Shown one piece after another: positions 1-8,589 of a stretch of 64,000 nucleotides of DNA. Position 1 is the stretch's first letter. Each line of letters starts with the position of its first letter. The translations under genes and the position numbers were made by a program. Location of the stretch: assembly GCA_965276665.1 (NCBI GenBank), contig OZ255620.1:4774001-4838000 (forward strand), read 5' to 3'. Origin of the DNA: CAWGJC01 sp965276665 (GTDB lineage: Bacteria; Pseudomonadota; Alphaproteobacteria; Acetobacterales; Acetobacteraceae). Below the pieces are notes generated by a model that searched no databases, was not told where the DNA came from, and saw nothing but the letters and a program-made list of their open reading frames with translations.

Positions 1-1174
1 CATTGCGGAACACCGAGAGGTCGGTGAACGGATCGCCGTTCACCACCAGCAGGTCGGCATGCGCGCCCGGGATGAGCTCGCCGAGCTTGCCCTCCTGGCG
101 GACGATCTCCGCATTGACCAGCGTCGCGGAGCGGATGATCTCCTGCGGCGACATCACCTGCGCGCGGATCTCGAACTCATTGCAGTGATCGGTCTGCAGC
201 TGACCGAGCAGGTCGCTGCCGAAACCGATCTTCACGCCGGCGGCGCGGCAGATTTCGAGGGAGCGGATGCCGGCATCGAGCACACGCTCATTCTTCGCCA
301 GGCTGTACTCCGACAATCCGTAGCGCGGGCCACGGCGCTTCAGCGCGTCATAGGCGACCAGGGTGGGCACGATGAAGGCGCCGCGTTCGACCATCAGCGC
401 GGCGGTCGGTTCGTCGATGAGATTGCCGTGCTCGATCGTCCGCACGCCGCCTTTCACGGCGCGCGTGATCGCCTCGGCGCTGTAGGCATGCGCGCAGACA
501 TAGCTGCCCCAGCGTGTCGCCTCTTCGACGGCCGCTTCGATCTCGTCCATCCGGTATTGCAGGCTCTCGAGCGGATCGGCCTGCGAGGCGACGCCGCCGG
601 AGACCATGATCTTGACGTGATCTGCGCCCTTGCGCAGCTCGTCGCGCACCGCACGCACGACCTCCGATACGCCGTCCGCCACGCGCGCCGTGTAGAACAG
701 CCCGTTGCAGCAGGAGCAGGAGATGGTGCCCTGCGTGCGTCGGCGATGGTCGCCATGGCCGCCTGTCTGGCTGATCGCCTGCCCGGCGATGAACAGGCGC
801 GGGCCACGGAAATAGCGCTGGTTGACCGCCTCCTTCATGCCGAAATCGGCGCCGCCCGTGTCGCGCAGCGTGGTAAAGCCGCGCCGCAGCATCGCCCGCA
901 TCGCGACCGATCCCTTCGCCGCGAGCAGGGTCAGAGGCATGTCGGCCAGCAGCGAAAGGTTCACCTCCGTCAGCAGGATGTGGATATGCGCGTCGATCAG
1001 CCCGGGCATCAGCGTGCGGCCGCGCAACTCGACCCGAGTCGCGCTGCGCGAGGCGATCGGCCGGTCCGACACCTCGCGGACCACCCCATCCTCCACCAGC
1101 ACCTCGATGCCGTCCTGCAAAGCCTCCTGCCGCGGGTCGAGGAAACGGCCACCCGCGAAGAGGTAGGAAGTCAT
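1..1174 (-). CDS. Amidohydrolase (metal-dependent hydrolase), 3' end outside window
   Basis: Reading the minus strand from ATG at 1174 gives an open frame of about 390 codons running off the left edge. It begins MTSYLFAGGRFLDP and carries the amidohydrolase landmarks: a DAHIH metal motif near residue 62, GGHGDHR near 140, a lysine in HVKIMVSGG near 190, AHAYS and EHGNL histidines, and FGSDLLG with the late metal aspartate. A CAGGAG ribosome site lies 7-12 bases upstream. The family (imidazolonepropionase-like, Xaa-Pro dipeptidase-like) hydrolyses amide bonds of small peptides or cyclic amides; the substrate here is unknown. It lies 300 bp downstream of a polyamine/opine-type ABC importer on the same strand, so it may process the imported compound, although a repeat-rich gap separates them. 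An unusual CSCC run follows the GGHGDHR motif. Confidence 0.88.
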   Translation of the reverse strand, partial: MTSYLFAGGRFLDPRQEALQDGIEVLVEDGVVREVSDRPIASRSATRVELRGRTLMPGLIDAHIHILLTEVNLSLLADMPLTLLAAKGSVAMRAMLRRGFTTLRDTGGADFGMKEAVNQRYFRGPRLFIAGQAISQTGGHGDHRRRTQGTISCSCCNGLFYTARVADGVSEVVRAVRDELRKGADHVKIMVSGGVASQADPLESLQYRMDEIEAAVEEATRWGSYVCAHAYSAEAITRAVKGGVRTIEHGNLIDEPTAALMVERGAFIVPTLVAYDALKRRGPRYGLSEYSLAKNERVLDAGIRSLEICRAAGVKIGFGSDLLGQLQTDHCNEFEIRAQVMSPQEIIRSATLVNAEIVRQEGKLGELIPGAHADLLVVNGDPFTDLSVFRN

Positions 1175-1261
1175 TCGTTCGGCTCCTGTCACGGGCGGCG
1201 AGGGTTGCTAGGGGTTGGTCCGCGGCGCGGCAGATTGCGCGGCCGGGAATCGTGATGCAAG

Positions 1262-1480
1262 TTGGGAACTCGCCAGGGGCGTTGCCCTGGACCCCACCAA
1301 GGGCAGTCGTTCCTTGGAACCCTCAGACTGATTTTGTTGGGAGAGGGACGGGCGAGGTGACCTGTGAGGCACAACAAACCAAAGTTTCAGGGTCCAGGGG
1401 ATGACCATCCCCTGGCGGGATCCAGGGGCAGAGCCCTTGGCGGGGGTTCAGGGGCGGAGCCCCCACACCCTTTCACCCCA
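1262..1480. repeat. GC-rich intergenic inverted-repeat cluster (CCCCTGG/CCAGGGG type)
   Basis: The roughly 300 bp between the permease gene and the amidohydrolase contain several nested stem-loops built from CCAGGGGC/GCCCTGG and CCAGGGGATG/CATCCCCTGG units plus a GGGGCGGAGCCCC unit. This sequence type is common between genes in Acetobacteraceae and relatives (established knowledge, not checked here). It may end transcription of the importer operon or stabilise mRNA. No credible gene lies in it. Confidence 0.7.
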
Positions 1481-2339
1481 CTCGGCTACGCCGGGAGAGG
1501 AAGCGGTTCGCCAGGGTGGCGAGGGTCAGGGTTGTGGCCATCAGGATGAAGGCCAATGCGCCGGCGAAAGGCCAGTTATTGTTCGTCGAGAACTCGTAGT
1601 AGATCACGGGCGCCATCATCTGGAAGCGCGGGCCGCCGACGAGCACGGCGGTGGCGTAGGTGTTCATCGCCAAGATGAAGCACAGGATCGCGGCGATGAT
1701 CGTGCCCGGCAGGGCAAGTGGCCAGGTGATGCGGAAGAAGGCGCGGGAGGGGCGGGCGCCGAGGCCGCGCGCGGCTTCCTCGATGCGGATATCGATGCCT
1801 TCGAACACGGTCTGTAATGTCAGGATGGTGAAGGGCAGGTTCACCGAAGTGACGGCGAGGATGACGGCGGTTTCGCTGTAGACGAGGTCGACATGGTGCC
1901 CGAACAGCCGCATGCCAAGCAGATCGAGCATGCCGCCGCGCGCGAACAGGATCAGCCAGCCGACCGTGCGGATGACGCTGCTGATGAACAGCGGCAGAAT
2001 GATCAGCAATGTCGCGAGCGAGCGCCAACGCGGTGACATGCGCGCGACCCGGAGTGCCACCGGCATGCCGAGAGCGATGCAGAGCAGCGTGACCGTGATG
2101 GCGACCGCGAGCGTGGTACGCATCACCGACAGGTAATAGGGATCGGTGAAGAAGCGGAGATAGTTCGCCGGTGTCGCCGCCGCGATCATCAGCTCGGTCG
2201 GATCGAAGCGGTTGAGGCTGTAACGCGCGATCAGCACGAGCGGGGCGACGAGGGTGGCGAGCACGAGCACTGTCGCCGGCCCGGCGAGAAGCGTGGCGGG
2301 GCCGGCTTGCCGCGATGGTTCGCTGCTTGCCCGTTCCAT
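1473..2339 (-). CDS. ABC importer permease, PotB-like
   Basis: A 288-residue inner-membrane permease of the spermidine/putrescine (PotB) type. About six hydrophobic segments are visible, and the cytoplasmic EAA loop reads EEAARGLGARPSRAFFRITWP near residue 190, the contact site for the ATPase. ATG at 2339 is chosen because the frame upstream is a shadow of the binding-protein gene, whose stop is at 2353. The next start codons upstream would overlap that gene heavily. It is the fourth gene of the leftward operon (permease, ATPase, binding protein, permease). The substrate is probably a polyamine, opine or similar cation; this is inferred from family only. Confidence 0.9.
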   Translation of the reverse strand: MERASSEPSRQAGPATLLAGPATVLVLATLVAPLVLIARYSLNRFDPTELMIAAATPANYLRFFTDPYYLSVMRTTLAVAITVTLLCIALGMPVALRVARMSPRWRSLATLLIILPLFISSVIRTVGWLILFARGGMLDLLGMRLFGHHVDLVYSETAVILAVTSVNLPFTILTLQTVFEGIDIRIEEAARGLGARPSRAFFRITWPLALPGTIIAAILCFILAMNTYATAVLVGGPRFQMMAPVIYYEFSTNNNWPFAGALAFILMATTLTLATLANRFLSRRSRVG

Positions 2340-2352
2340 GATGCGCAGGCGT

Positions 2353-3387
2353 TCAGGTGCCGTGCGCGGTCTTCTGCCACCAATCCTGCAGTTCGGCCTG
2401 CGCCTTGGCCGTGACCGCGTAATCCGGCACCACCATTTTCGGCGCGGGGGTCGGCAAGGCGAGCTGCTCGGCGACCTTGCCGGTGAGCGGGGCGTTGTCG
2501 ACGGTCGGCAGGTAGCCCATCTTGGCCGCGAAAGCCTGTTGCGCCGAAGGTTCGAGCATCGCGTTGAGATAGGCAAAGGCGCCCTGCTTGTTCGGCGCGT
2601 TTTTCGGGATGCCCATGCCGGAGATGTAGAGGATGCAGCCTTCTTTCGGGAAGGCGGCCTTTACCGGAATGCCGGCATTTTGCCACATGTTGACGCGCGC
2701 GAGCCACATCACGCCGATGTCGATCTCGCCGGTCTTGAACGGCGGTCCGGCGCTGTCGGTCGAGGGGTAGAGATGCGCGCCGTTGGCGTTGACCTTCTCC
2801 ATCAGCGCCTTGGCCTTGTCGAAATCGGTGGTGTTGCCGCTCGCGTAGAGCGAGGCCGCCATCGTGATGTAGAAATTGTTGAGATCGGGGAAGCCGACGC
2901 GGCCCTTGTATCTCGGGTCGATCAGATCCGCGAAGCTGGAGGGCGGACTCTTCACCCGGTCCGGGTCGTAGATGAGCACCTGCGGGCTCCAGATATGCGG
3001 CGCGTAGTAATCGGCGCGCAAATTCGGGTGCACGTGGGCGAGATTCGGCACGTTGCTTTCGTCGAGCTTCTCCATCAGCCCGGCGGCGCCCACCTGGTAG
3101 CCGCCGACCGCCTGGATGCAGACGACGTCCGACGTGCCATGCGGCAGCCGGCGCTGCGCGTAGAGCTTGGAGATGCGCGGCGGCTCGTCATTGAGATCCT
3201 GCACGACCTCGATGCCTTTGGGTTGCAGGAGCGGCACCTCGACATTGGCGTGCAGCAGATTGCCGTAATCGCCGCCCCAGGTCTCGATCACCACGCGGCT
3301 GGACTGCGCGCGGGCGCGGCCGATGATGGCGGGCAGCGTGAGCGCGCCCGCGAGCGCGTGCCGGCGTTTGATGCGGAGATCAGGCAT
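2353..3387 (-). CDS. ABC importer substrate-binding protein, PotD-like
   Basis: A 344-residue periplasmic solute-binding protein of family 1. The N-terminus has a twin-arginine-like export signal (KRRHALAGALTLPAIIGRARA) ending at an AxA cleavage site near residue 28. The mature part starts with VVIETWGGDYG, a pattern typical of PotD/opine-binding proteins, and contains FADLIDPRYKGRVGFPD, another family hallmark. Its start codon overlaps the ATPase stop by 8 bases, so the genes are probably translationally coupled. It delivers the ligand to the two permeases encoded on either side. The ligand cannot be assigned from sequence alone. Confidence 0.9.
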   Translation of the reverse strand: MPDLRIKRRHALAGALTLPAIIGRARAQSSRVVIETWGGDYGNLLHANVEVPLLQPKGIEVVQDLNDEPPRISKLYAQRRLPHGTSDVVCIQAVGGYQVGAAGLMEKLDESNVPNLAHVHPNLRADYYAPHIWSPQVLIYDPDRVKSPPSSFADLIDPRYKGRVGFPDLNNFYITMAASLYASGNTTDFDKAKALMEKVNANGAHLYPSTDSAGPPFKTGEIDIGVMWLARVNMWQNAGIPVKAAFPKEGCILYISGMGIPKNAPNKQGAFAYLNAMLEPSAQQAFAAKMGYLPTVDNAPLTGKVAEQLALPTPAPKMVVPDYAVTAKAQAELQDWWQKTAHGT

Positions 3388-4492
3388 GATGCGTCACCCT
3401 GTTGGCGTGGATGTCGGGGGCAGATGATGTGGGATGCAAGGGCGCGGCGCCGGCGAACAGGCGCTCGCCCGCGTCCGACCAGGTGATGGCGACGCGCTCG
3501 CCCGGCCGGTGCCTGGCGCGCGCTGCGGTGGCGCTCTCGCGAATGACGATCCGCATGCCGTCCACCGCGACGACATGCTCGACGATGGCGCCGAGATAGG
3601 TGGAGAGCTCGACGATGCCGGGCAGTCTCGCCTCCGCCGCATCCTGCGCGGTGAGCGCAAGGCGTTCCGGGCGCAGCGCGAGCGTGGCGGTATCGGCGCG
3701 CGGATAATTCCGGGCAAGCGTCGCGCGCGTGCCGGAGGGGAGAACGAACGCACCCTCCGCGACCGCGCCGTTCAGCATGTTGCTGTGCCCGATGAAGCGC
3801 GCGACAAAAGGGGTAGCCGGCCGTTCGTAGAGGTCTTCCTGCGTGCCGATCTGCTGCACGCCGCCGTCGCGCATCACGACGAGCCGGTCCGCCATCGCCA
3901 TCGCCTCGTCCTGGTCATGCGTGACCATGATCGCGGTGAGGTTGCCGTCGCGTTGCAGGATGCGGATGTCGCGCGCCACTTCCTGCCGCAGCGAGGCGTC
4001 GAGATTGGAGAGCGGCTCGTCGAGCAGCAGGAGTTTCGGGTGGATGGCGAGCGCGCGGGCCAGCGCCACGCGCTGCTGCTGGCCGCCGGAGAGCTGGCGC
4101 GGCAGCCGCTCGGCCATGTCTTCCAGCTTGACAAGGCGCAGCATCTCGGCGATGCGGGCCGCGACCTGGTTGCGCTTCTGGCCGCGCATCTCGAGACCGA
4201 AGGCGACGTTGCGCGCGACGCTCATATGCGGGAACAGCGCGTAACTCTGGAACACGATACCCATCTCGCGCCGGTGCGGCGGCAGCGCGCGGATGCTGCT
4301 GCCGTCGAGCAGAATGTCGCCGTCATCGATCGGCGTGAAGCCGCCGATCATGCGGAGCGTCGTTGTCTTGCCGCATCCGGAGGGGCCGAGCAGCACGACC
4401 ATCTCGCCTTCCGCGACCTCGAGCGAGACCGCATCCACGACGGTGTGCCGCGCATAATGTTTCGACAGCTGGCGCAGCAGGAGATGGCTCAT
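3380..4492 (-). CDS. ABC importer ATPase, PotA/UgpC-type
   Basis: A 370-residue ATP-binding subunit. The nucleotide-binding domain shows Walker A GPSGCGKTT (near residue 35), Q-loop VFQSYALFPHM, signature LSGGQQQR, Walker B LLLLDEPLSNLD and H-loop MVTHDQDEA. The C-terminal third is a TOBE-like regulatory domain (LALRPERL). ATG at 4492 overlaps the upstream permease stop as ATGA. It is the only ATPase for two divergent importer operons in the window, so it may also energise the Ugp-like permeases encoded rightward from 5491; that sharing is inference. Confidence 0.95.
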   Translation of the reverse strand: MSHLLLRQLSKHYARHTVVDAVSLEVAEGEMVVLLGPSGCGKTTTLRMIGGFTPIDDGDILLDGSSIRALPPHRREMGIVFQSYALFPHMSVARNVAFGLEMRGQKRNQVAARIAEMLRLVKLEDMAERLPRQLSGGQQQRVALARALAIHPKLLLLDEPLSNLDASLRQEVARDIRILQRDGNLTAIMVTHDQDEAMAMADRLVVMRDGGVQQIGTQEDLYERPATPFVARFIGHSNMLNGAVAEGAFVLPSGTRATLARNYPRADTATLALRPERLALTAQDAAEARLPGIVELSTYLGAIVEHVVAVDGMRIVIRESATAARARHRPGERVAITWSDAGERLFAGAAPLHPTSSAPDIHANRVTHHA

Positions 4493-5376
4493 CGCACCAC
4501 CGTGCGCAGCCGCACCATGCGGTCGAGCAGCAGGAGCACCCCGCCGATCACCACGATCTGCGCCACCGCGAGCGCCGCGACGAGCGGGTCGAGATGGTAT
4601 TCGAGATAGAGCAGAACCGCGATCGGCAGGGTGGTGATGCCGGGGCTCACGAGAAACATCGTCATGTCGAAATTCTCGAAGGAGAGGATGATCGAGAACA
4701 GCGCGCCGGCCAGGATCGCCGGGCGCATCGCCGGCAGGGTGATCCGCCAGAGAACGGCGAGCGGCCGTGCGCCGAGGCTCGCCGCCGCCTCCTCGGCATC
4801 GCGTTCCTGGTTGGCGAGGCTGGCAACGGCGAGGCGGACCACCCATGGCAGCGTCACCAGCGCATGGCCGGCGATCAGCAGACCGATGCCGGCGGTGATC
4901 GGAATGCCGGTATTCTCCTCGATCAGCACGGCGAGGCAGTAGAGGCCGAGCCCGATCGCGACGCCGGGCACGGTGAGCGGCGCAAGCAGGAGCGTGCCGA
5001 TTGCGCCGCGCCCTCGAAAGCGGTGGCGGGCCAGCGCGATCCCCGCCGGCACGCCGAGCAGCACGCTGACCAGGGAGGCGGCGATCGCGACGATGAAGCT
5101 GGTGAGCAGCGTACCGCCGAATTGCGGAAGGAAGGCCGCATACCAGTGGAGCGTATAGCCACGCGGCGGGAAGGTGATCAGCGTCTCGTCGAACACGCTG
5201 ATGTAGAGCGTGAGCAGGAGCGGCAGGAACACGAAACCCAGGGCGGCGGCGATCAGCACGACGAGCAGCACGCGTTCGGCAGCGCCCTCGCCTCTGCGGG
5301 CGAGGGAGGCGGACGGGGTGATCGGGGCGACCGCCGCGTGAGCCAGTGTCCCTCCTTGGCGTGCCGCTTGCTGCAT
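4489..5376 (-). CDS. ABC importer permease, PotC-like
   Basis: A 295-residue inner-membrane permease, first gene of the leftward operon. The EAA loop is EEAAASLGARPLAVLWRITLP near residue 200, followed by a SFENFDMTMFLVSPG stretch typical of PotC-type permeases. The start is uncertain. The ATG at 5376 has no clear ribosome site, whereas an AGGAGG sits just upstream of an in-frame CTG at codon 11, so the true N-terminus could be 10 residues shorter. The stop overlaps the ATPase start (ATGA). Confidence 0.9.
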   Translation of the reverse strand: MQQAARQGGTLAHAAVAPITPSASLARRGEGAAERVLLVVLIAAALGFVFLPLLLTLYISVFDETLITFPPRGYTLHWYAAFLPQFGGTLLTSFIVAIAASLVSVLLGVPAGIALARHRFRGRGAIGTLLLAPLTVPGVAIGLGLYCLAVLIEENTGIPITAGIGLLIAGHALVTLPWVVRLAVASLANQERDAEEAAASLGARPLAVLWRITLPAMRPAILAGALFSIILSFENFDMTMFLVSPGITTLPIAVLLYLEYHLDPLVAALAVAQIVVIGGVLLLLDRMVRLRTVVR

Positions 5377-5490
5377 CGCGCAAGCGGACGGTGGCGGGTC
5401 GAGGGCGGCGCTGTCAATCGCTATCGCGGCGCAGCGATGTCATCGAAGCGTCGCCGGACAGACATGCGAGCGTCATCACTCCCCCGGTAG
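5377..5490. promoter_or_regulatory. Divergent promoter region between two ABC importer operons
   Basis: These 114 bases separate the starts of the leftward Pot-like operon and the rightward Ugp-like operon, so promoters for both must lie here or inside the first codons. I cannot point to convincing -35/-10 boxes or a clear operator dyad. Shared placement suggests co-regulation. Confidence 0.4.
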
Positions 5491-6429
5491 ATGCGGCGGG
5501 TGAAATCGGCCGTGCTCGACCTCCCCATGCCACTCGCCCGCGCCGTCTCGCCTCTGCGCCGACGGCGCAGAGCGGGATGGGCGCCGCCCTTGTTGCTGGC
5601 ACCCGCTTTCGTGCTGCTCGCCGCCTTTACCTACTGGCCCGTGCTGCAGGTTGCCTGGCGCTCGGCGCTGGTCCAGCAATTCGGCGGCGCCGCGGGGTGG
5701 GGGGCCGACAACTACGCGCGGCTGTTCGCCGATCCGCATTTCACCCGCGCCTGCCTGAACAATCTGCTCTACGCACTCGGCACCATCATCCCGAGCCTGG
5801 TGCTCGCGCTCGGCTTCGCGCTCGCGCTGCGGGCGCAGACGAAGCTCGTCGCTGTGCTGCGCACCCTGTTCGTGCTGCCGCTGCTGATCCCGCTGGTGGC
5901 GGCGGCGGCATTGTTCAGCTTCATCTTCCTGCCGGGTGACGGGCTGCTCGACCACTATCTCGCGAAGCTCGGCATCGGCGCCACCAACTGGCTCGGCGAT
6001 CCGGATCTGGCGCTCGGGTCGGTGATCGCGATCACCGTGTGGAAGAACACCGGCTATTACATGCTGTTTTTCCTCGCCGGCCTCGCGGGCATGCCGCAGG
6101 ATCTGCTCGACGCGGCGAAGATCGACGGCGCGCGCGCCGCGGCGCGGTTGCGCCACGTGATCCTGCCGATGCTCGGGCCGACTTTCGGCTTCGTCGTGCC
6201 GATCGCGCTGGTCAATGCGCTGGTGCAGGTGGACCACGTGGTGACGATGACGCAGGGTGGTCCGTCCGACGCGACCAACCTGCTCCTCTATTACATCTAT
6301 CAGCAGGCCGAGCAGAATTTCGACCCAGGCCTCGCGAGCGCGGCGACGGTGGTGAGCGTGGCCGCGCTGCTCGCGCTTTCACTCGTCTCGTTCCGCCTGA
6401 TCGAGGCGCGGGCGCATCATGAGCAATAG
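5491..6429 (+). CDS. ABC sugar/glycerophosphate importer permease, UgpA/MalF-like
   Basis: A 312-residue permease with a basic N-terminus, six hydrophobic segments and the EAA-loop equivalent DAAKIDGARAAARLRHVILP near residue 215. The MTQGGPSDATN stretch after it is a hallmark of the UgpA/MalF group. ATG at 5491 is used, but GTG codons at 5500 and 5512 or ATG at 5527 are possible because no strong ribosome site is seen. It is the first gene of the rightward operon, 3 bp before the second permease. The group imports sugars or glycerol-3-phosphate esters. Confidence 0.92.
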   Translation: MRRVKSAVLDLPMPLARAVSPLRRRRRAGWAPPLLLAPAFVLLAAFTYWPVLQVAWRSALVQQFGGAAGWGADNYARLFADPHFTRACLNNLLYALGTIIPSLVLALGFALALRAQTKLVAVLRTLFVLPLLIPLVAAAALFSFIFLPGDGLLDHYLAKLGIGATNWLGDPDLALGSVIAITVWKNTGYYMLFFLAGLAGMPQDLLDAAKIDGARAAARLRHVILPMLGPTFGFVVPIALVNALVQVDHVVTMTQGGPSDATNLLLYYIYQQAEQNFDPGLASAATVVSVAALLALSLVSFRLIEARAHHEQ

Positions 6430-6432
6430 GGC

Positions 6433-7251
6433 ATGAAGACCCGGCCCGGGCTGCTGGTCATGCTCGTCGTGAGCGCAGCGGCGCTCGTCTGGGCGCTGCC
6501 CTTCGCCTGGATGCTGGTCGCCTCGCTGCGGCCGGGTCAGCCGGCGGATATCGCCTCCCTGCTGCCGCGCGGTCCGTTCGGTGGCGCGAATTACACGGAG
6601 GCGTGGCGGAGCGGCGATTTTCCGCGCTGGTACCTCAATACAATTCTGCTCTGCGGCGGCATTCTCGTGGTGCAGATGGTGACCAGCATGGCGGCTGGCT
6701 ATGCCTTCGCGCGGCTGCGTTTCCCGGGCAGGGAATTGCTGTTCGCGGCCTTCCTGCTGCAATTGTTGCTGGTGCCGACGCTGCTGATCGTGCCGAACCT
6801 CGCGATGATTTCGGCACTCGGGATCTATGACCGCCTGCCCGGCATTGCGGCGCCGTATCTCGCCTCCGCCTTCGGTGTGTTCCTGATGCGGCAGAGCTTC
6901 CGCACCATTCCGCGCGATTACGAGGAAGCGGCGATGCTGGATGGCGCCGGCGTTCTCGCGCTGATCCGCCACGTGCTGGTGCCGCTCGCGCGGCCGGCGC
7001 TTGCCGCCTTCGCGGTCGTGTCGATCACCGCGCATTGGAACGAGTTCCTCTGGCCGCTGATGGCGGTCTCCTCGCCCACGCACCAAGTGCTCACGGTGGG
7101 GCTCGCCTCCTTTGCGTCGAGCGGCGAGGCGGGCGCGCAATGGGGGATGATCGCCGCCGGCACCGCGCTCGTCGCCGGACCGCTGCTGCTCGGCTTCCTG
7201 TTCTTCCAGAAGCGTTTCGTCAGTTCTTTCGTGTTTTCCGGCATCAAGTGA
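6433..7251 (+). CDS. ABC sugar/glycerophosphate importer permease, UgpE/MalG-like
   Basis: A 272-residue permease, partner of the preceding UgpA-like subunit. The EAA loop reads YEEAAMLDGAGVLALIRHVLVP near residue 160, and the protein ends in a hydrophobic segment plus QKRFVSSFVFSGIK, typical of UgpE/MalG C-termini. The stop TGA overlaps an ATG at 7251 that is not the preferred start of the next gene. No ATPase gene follows, unlike the usual ugpBAEC order. Confidence 0.92.
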   Translation: MKTRPGLLVMLVVSAAALVWALPFAWMLVASLRPGQPADIASLLPRGPFGGANYTEAWRSGDFPRWYLNTILLCGGILVVQMVTSMAAGYAFARLRFPGRELLFAAFLLQLLLVPTLLIVPNLAMISALGIYDRLPGIAAPYLASAFGVFLMRQSFRTIPRDYEEAAMLDGAGVLALIRHVLVPLARPALAAFAVVSITAHWNEFLWPLMAVSSPTHQVLTVGLASFASSGEAGAQWGMIAAGTALVAGPLLLGFLFFQKRFVSSFVFSGIK

Positions 7252-7262
7252 TGGAGCATTGC

Positions 7263-8576
7263 ATGTCCCTGTTCCGACGGTCGCTGTTCGGCGCCGTTCT
7301 GCTGCTCGCCCTCGGTGCGGGCCGCGTTTCCGCGACCGATATCGACCTCTATTTTCCGGTCCCCGTGCAGGGAAAGCTCTCGGCCGAGATCCAGCGGCTG
7401 GTCGGTGTGTTCAATTCTCAGCACCCGGACATCAAGGTCACGCCGGTCTATACCGGCAGCTATGATGACACGACCCTGAAGACGCGCGCGGCGGTGCAGG
7501 CCGGACATGCCCCGGCGGCGGTCATTCTGTCGGCCAATCTGGTGCGCGAATTCGTCATCAACAACGAGCTCGAGCCGCTCGATCCGCTGATCTCGCAGGA
7601 CAACCAGACGCCTGCCGCCTTCATGGGCCAGTTCTGGCCGGCGCTGCGCATCAATGCGATGGAAGCGGGGCATGTGTACGGCGTGCCGTTCCAGAATTCG
7701 ACGCCACTGCTCTACTATAATGTCGCGGCGTTCAAGGAGGCGGGGCTCGACCCCGATCATCCGCCGGCGACCTGGGCGGAGTGGATCGCCGCGGCGCAGA
7801 AGCTCACTAAGCGCGACGGCAACTCCGTGTCGCGCTACGGGCTCGAGATCGTCTCGAATTACGACACGCTGGGCTGGCTGGTGAGCGGGTTCACCATGTC
7901 GAATGGCGGCCAGTACTACAACACCGCCTATGGCGGCGAGGTGTATTACGACGCGCCGAGCACGCTCGGCGCGGTGCGCTTCCTCGATGATCTCGTGCAC
8001 AAATACCACGTCATGCCGGAAGGGGTGACGGATGCGAGCGCGGTCGGCGCCTCGTTCTTCTCCGGCCGGGCGGCGATGATCGTCAACACCACCGGCGCGC
8101 TCGGCTTCGTGCGCGACAACATGAAGCAGGATTTCCGTGTCGCCTTCGTGCCGCGCGCGGCGGTGAACGCGGTGCCGATCGGCGGCGGCTCGCTGGTGAT
8201 CCCGCGCGGCAATAGCCCCGAGCGCCGGCGCGCCGCCTGGGTGCTGATCAAATGGCTGACCAGCCCGGACATCGCCGGCGGGTGGAGCCGCTTCACCGGC
8301 TATTTCGCGCCCAATCGCGCCGCCTACGACCTGCCGGCGATGCAGGATTACCTGAAGCAGAATCCAGATGCGAAAGTGGCGCTCGACCAGCTCGCCTACG
8401 CGCGGCCCTGGTTCGCGACCTACAACACGGTCGGCGTGCGCAAGGCGATGGAGGATCAGGTGCAGTCCGTGCTGTCAGGCAAGGAGACGCCGGAGCAGGC
8501 GGTCGCCAACGCGCAGCACCAGGCGGACACGCTGATGCGGCCCTACGTGCAGCAGACCGCGTTGAAACCATACTGA
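7263..8576 (+). CDS. ABC importer substrate-binding protein, UgpB-like
   Basis: A 437-residue periplasmic solute-binding protein. It starts with a Sec signal peptide (MSLFRRSLFGAVLLLALGAG, cleavage around RVSA-TD). The mature chain has the UgpB-type pattern FPVPVQGKLSAEIQRLVGVFN, and later GVPFQNSTPLLYYN and PIGGGSLVIPRG, which line sugar/glycerophosphate sites in the family. ATG at 7263 is chosen over 7251 because GGAG sits about 6 bases upstream. With the downstream phosphodiesterase it suggests uptake of a glycerophosphodiester or related phosphate ester (inference). Confidence 0.93.
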   Translation: MSLFRRSLFGAVLLLALGAGRVSATDIDLYFPVPVQGKLSAEIQRLVGVFNSQHPDIKVTPVYTGSYDDTTLKTRAAVQAGHAPAAVILSANLVREFVINNELEPLDPLISQDNQTPAAFMGQFWPALRINAMEAGHVYGVPFQNSTPLLYYNVAAFKEAGLDPDHPPATWAEWIAAAQKLTKRDGNSVSRYGLEIVSNYDTLGWLVSGFTMSNGGQYYNTAYGGEVYYDAPSTLGAVRFLDDLVHKYHVMPEGVTDASAVGASFFSGRAAMIVNTTGALGFVRDNMKQDFRVAFVPRAAVNAVPIGGGSLVIPRGNSPERRRAAWVLIKWLTSPDIAGGWSRFTGYFAPNRAAYDLPAMQDYLKQNPDAKVALDQLAYARPWFATYNTVGVRKAMEDQVQSVLSGKETPEQAVANAQHQADTLMRPYVQQTALKPY

Positions 8577-8589
8577 GGCGACGCGACCG

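Noticed and set aside
59..1255. 398-codon plus-strand open frame
   Set aside because: It is the antisense shadow of the amidohydrolase gene, whose minus-strand translation has all family motifs; the plus frame is low-complexity Arg/Ala/His with no domain.
2254..3486. 410-codon plus-strand open frame over the binding-protein gene
   Set aside because: Antisense shadow in GC-rich DNA; the minus strand encodes a complete solute-binding protein with signal peptide.
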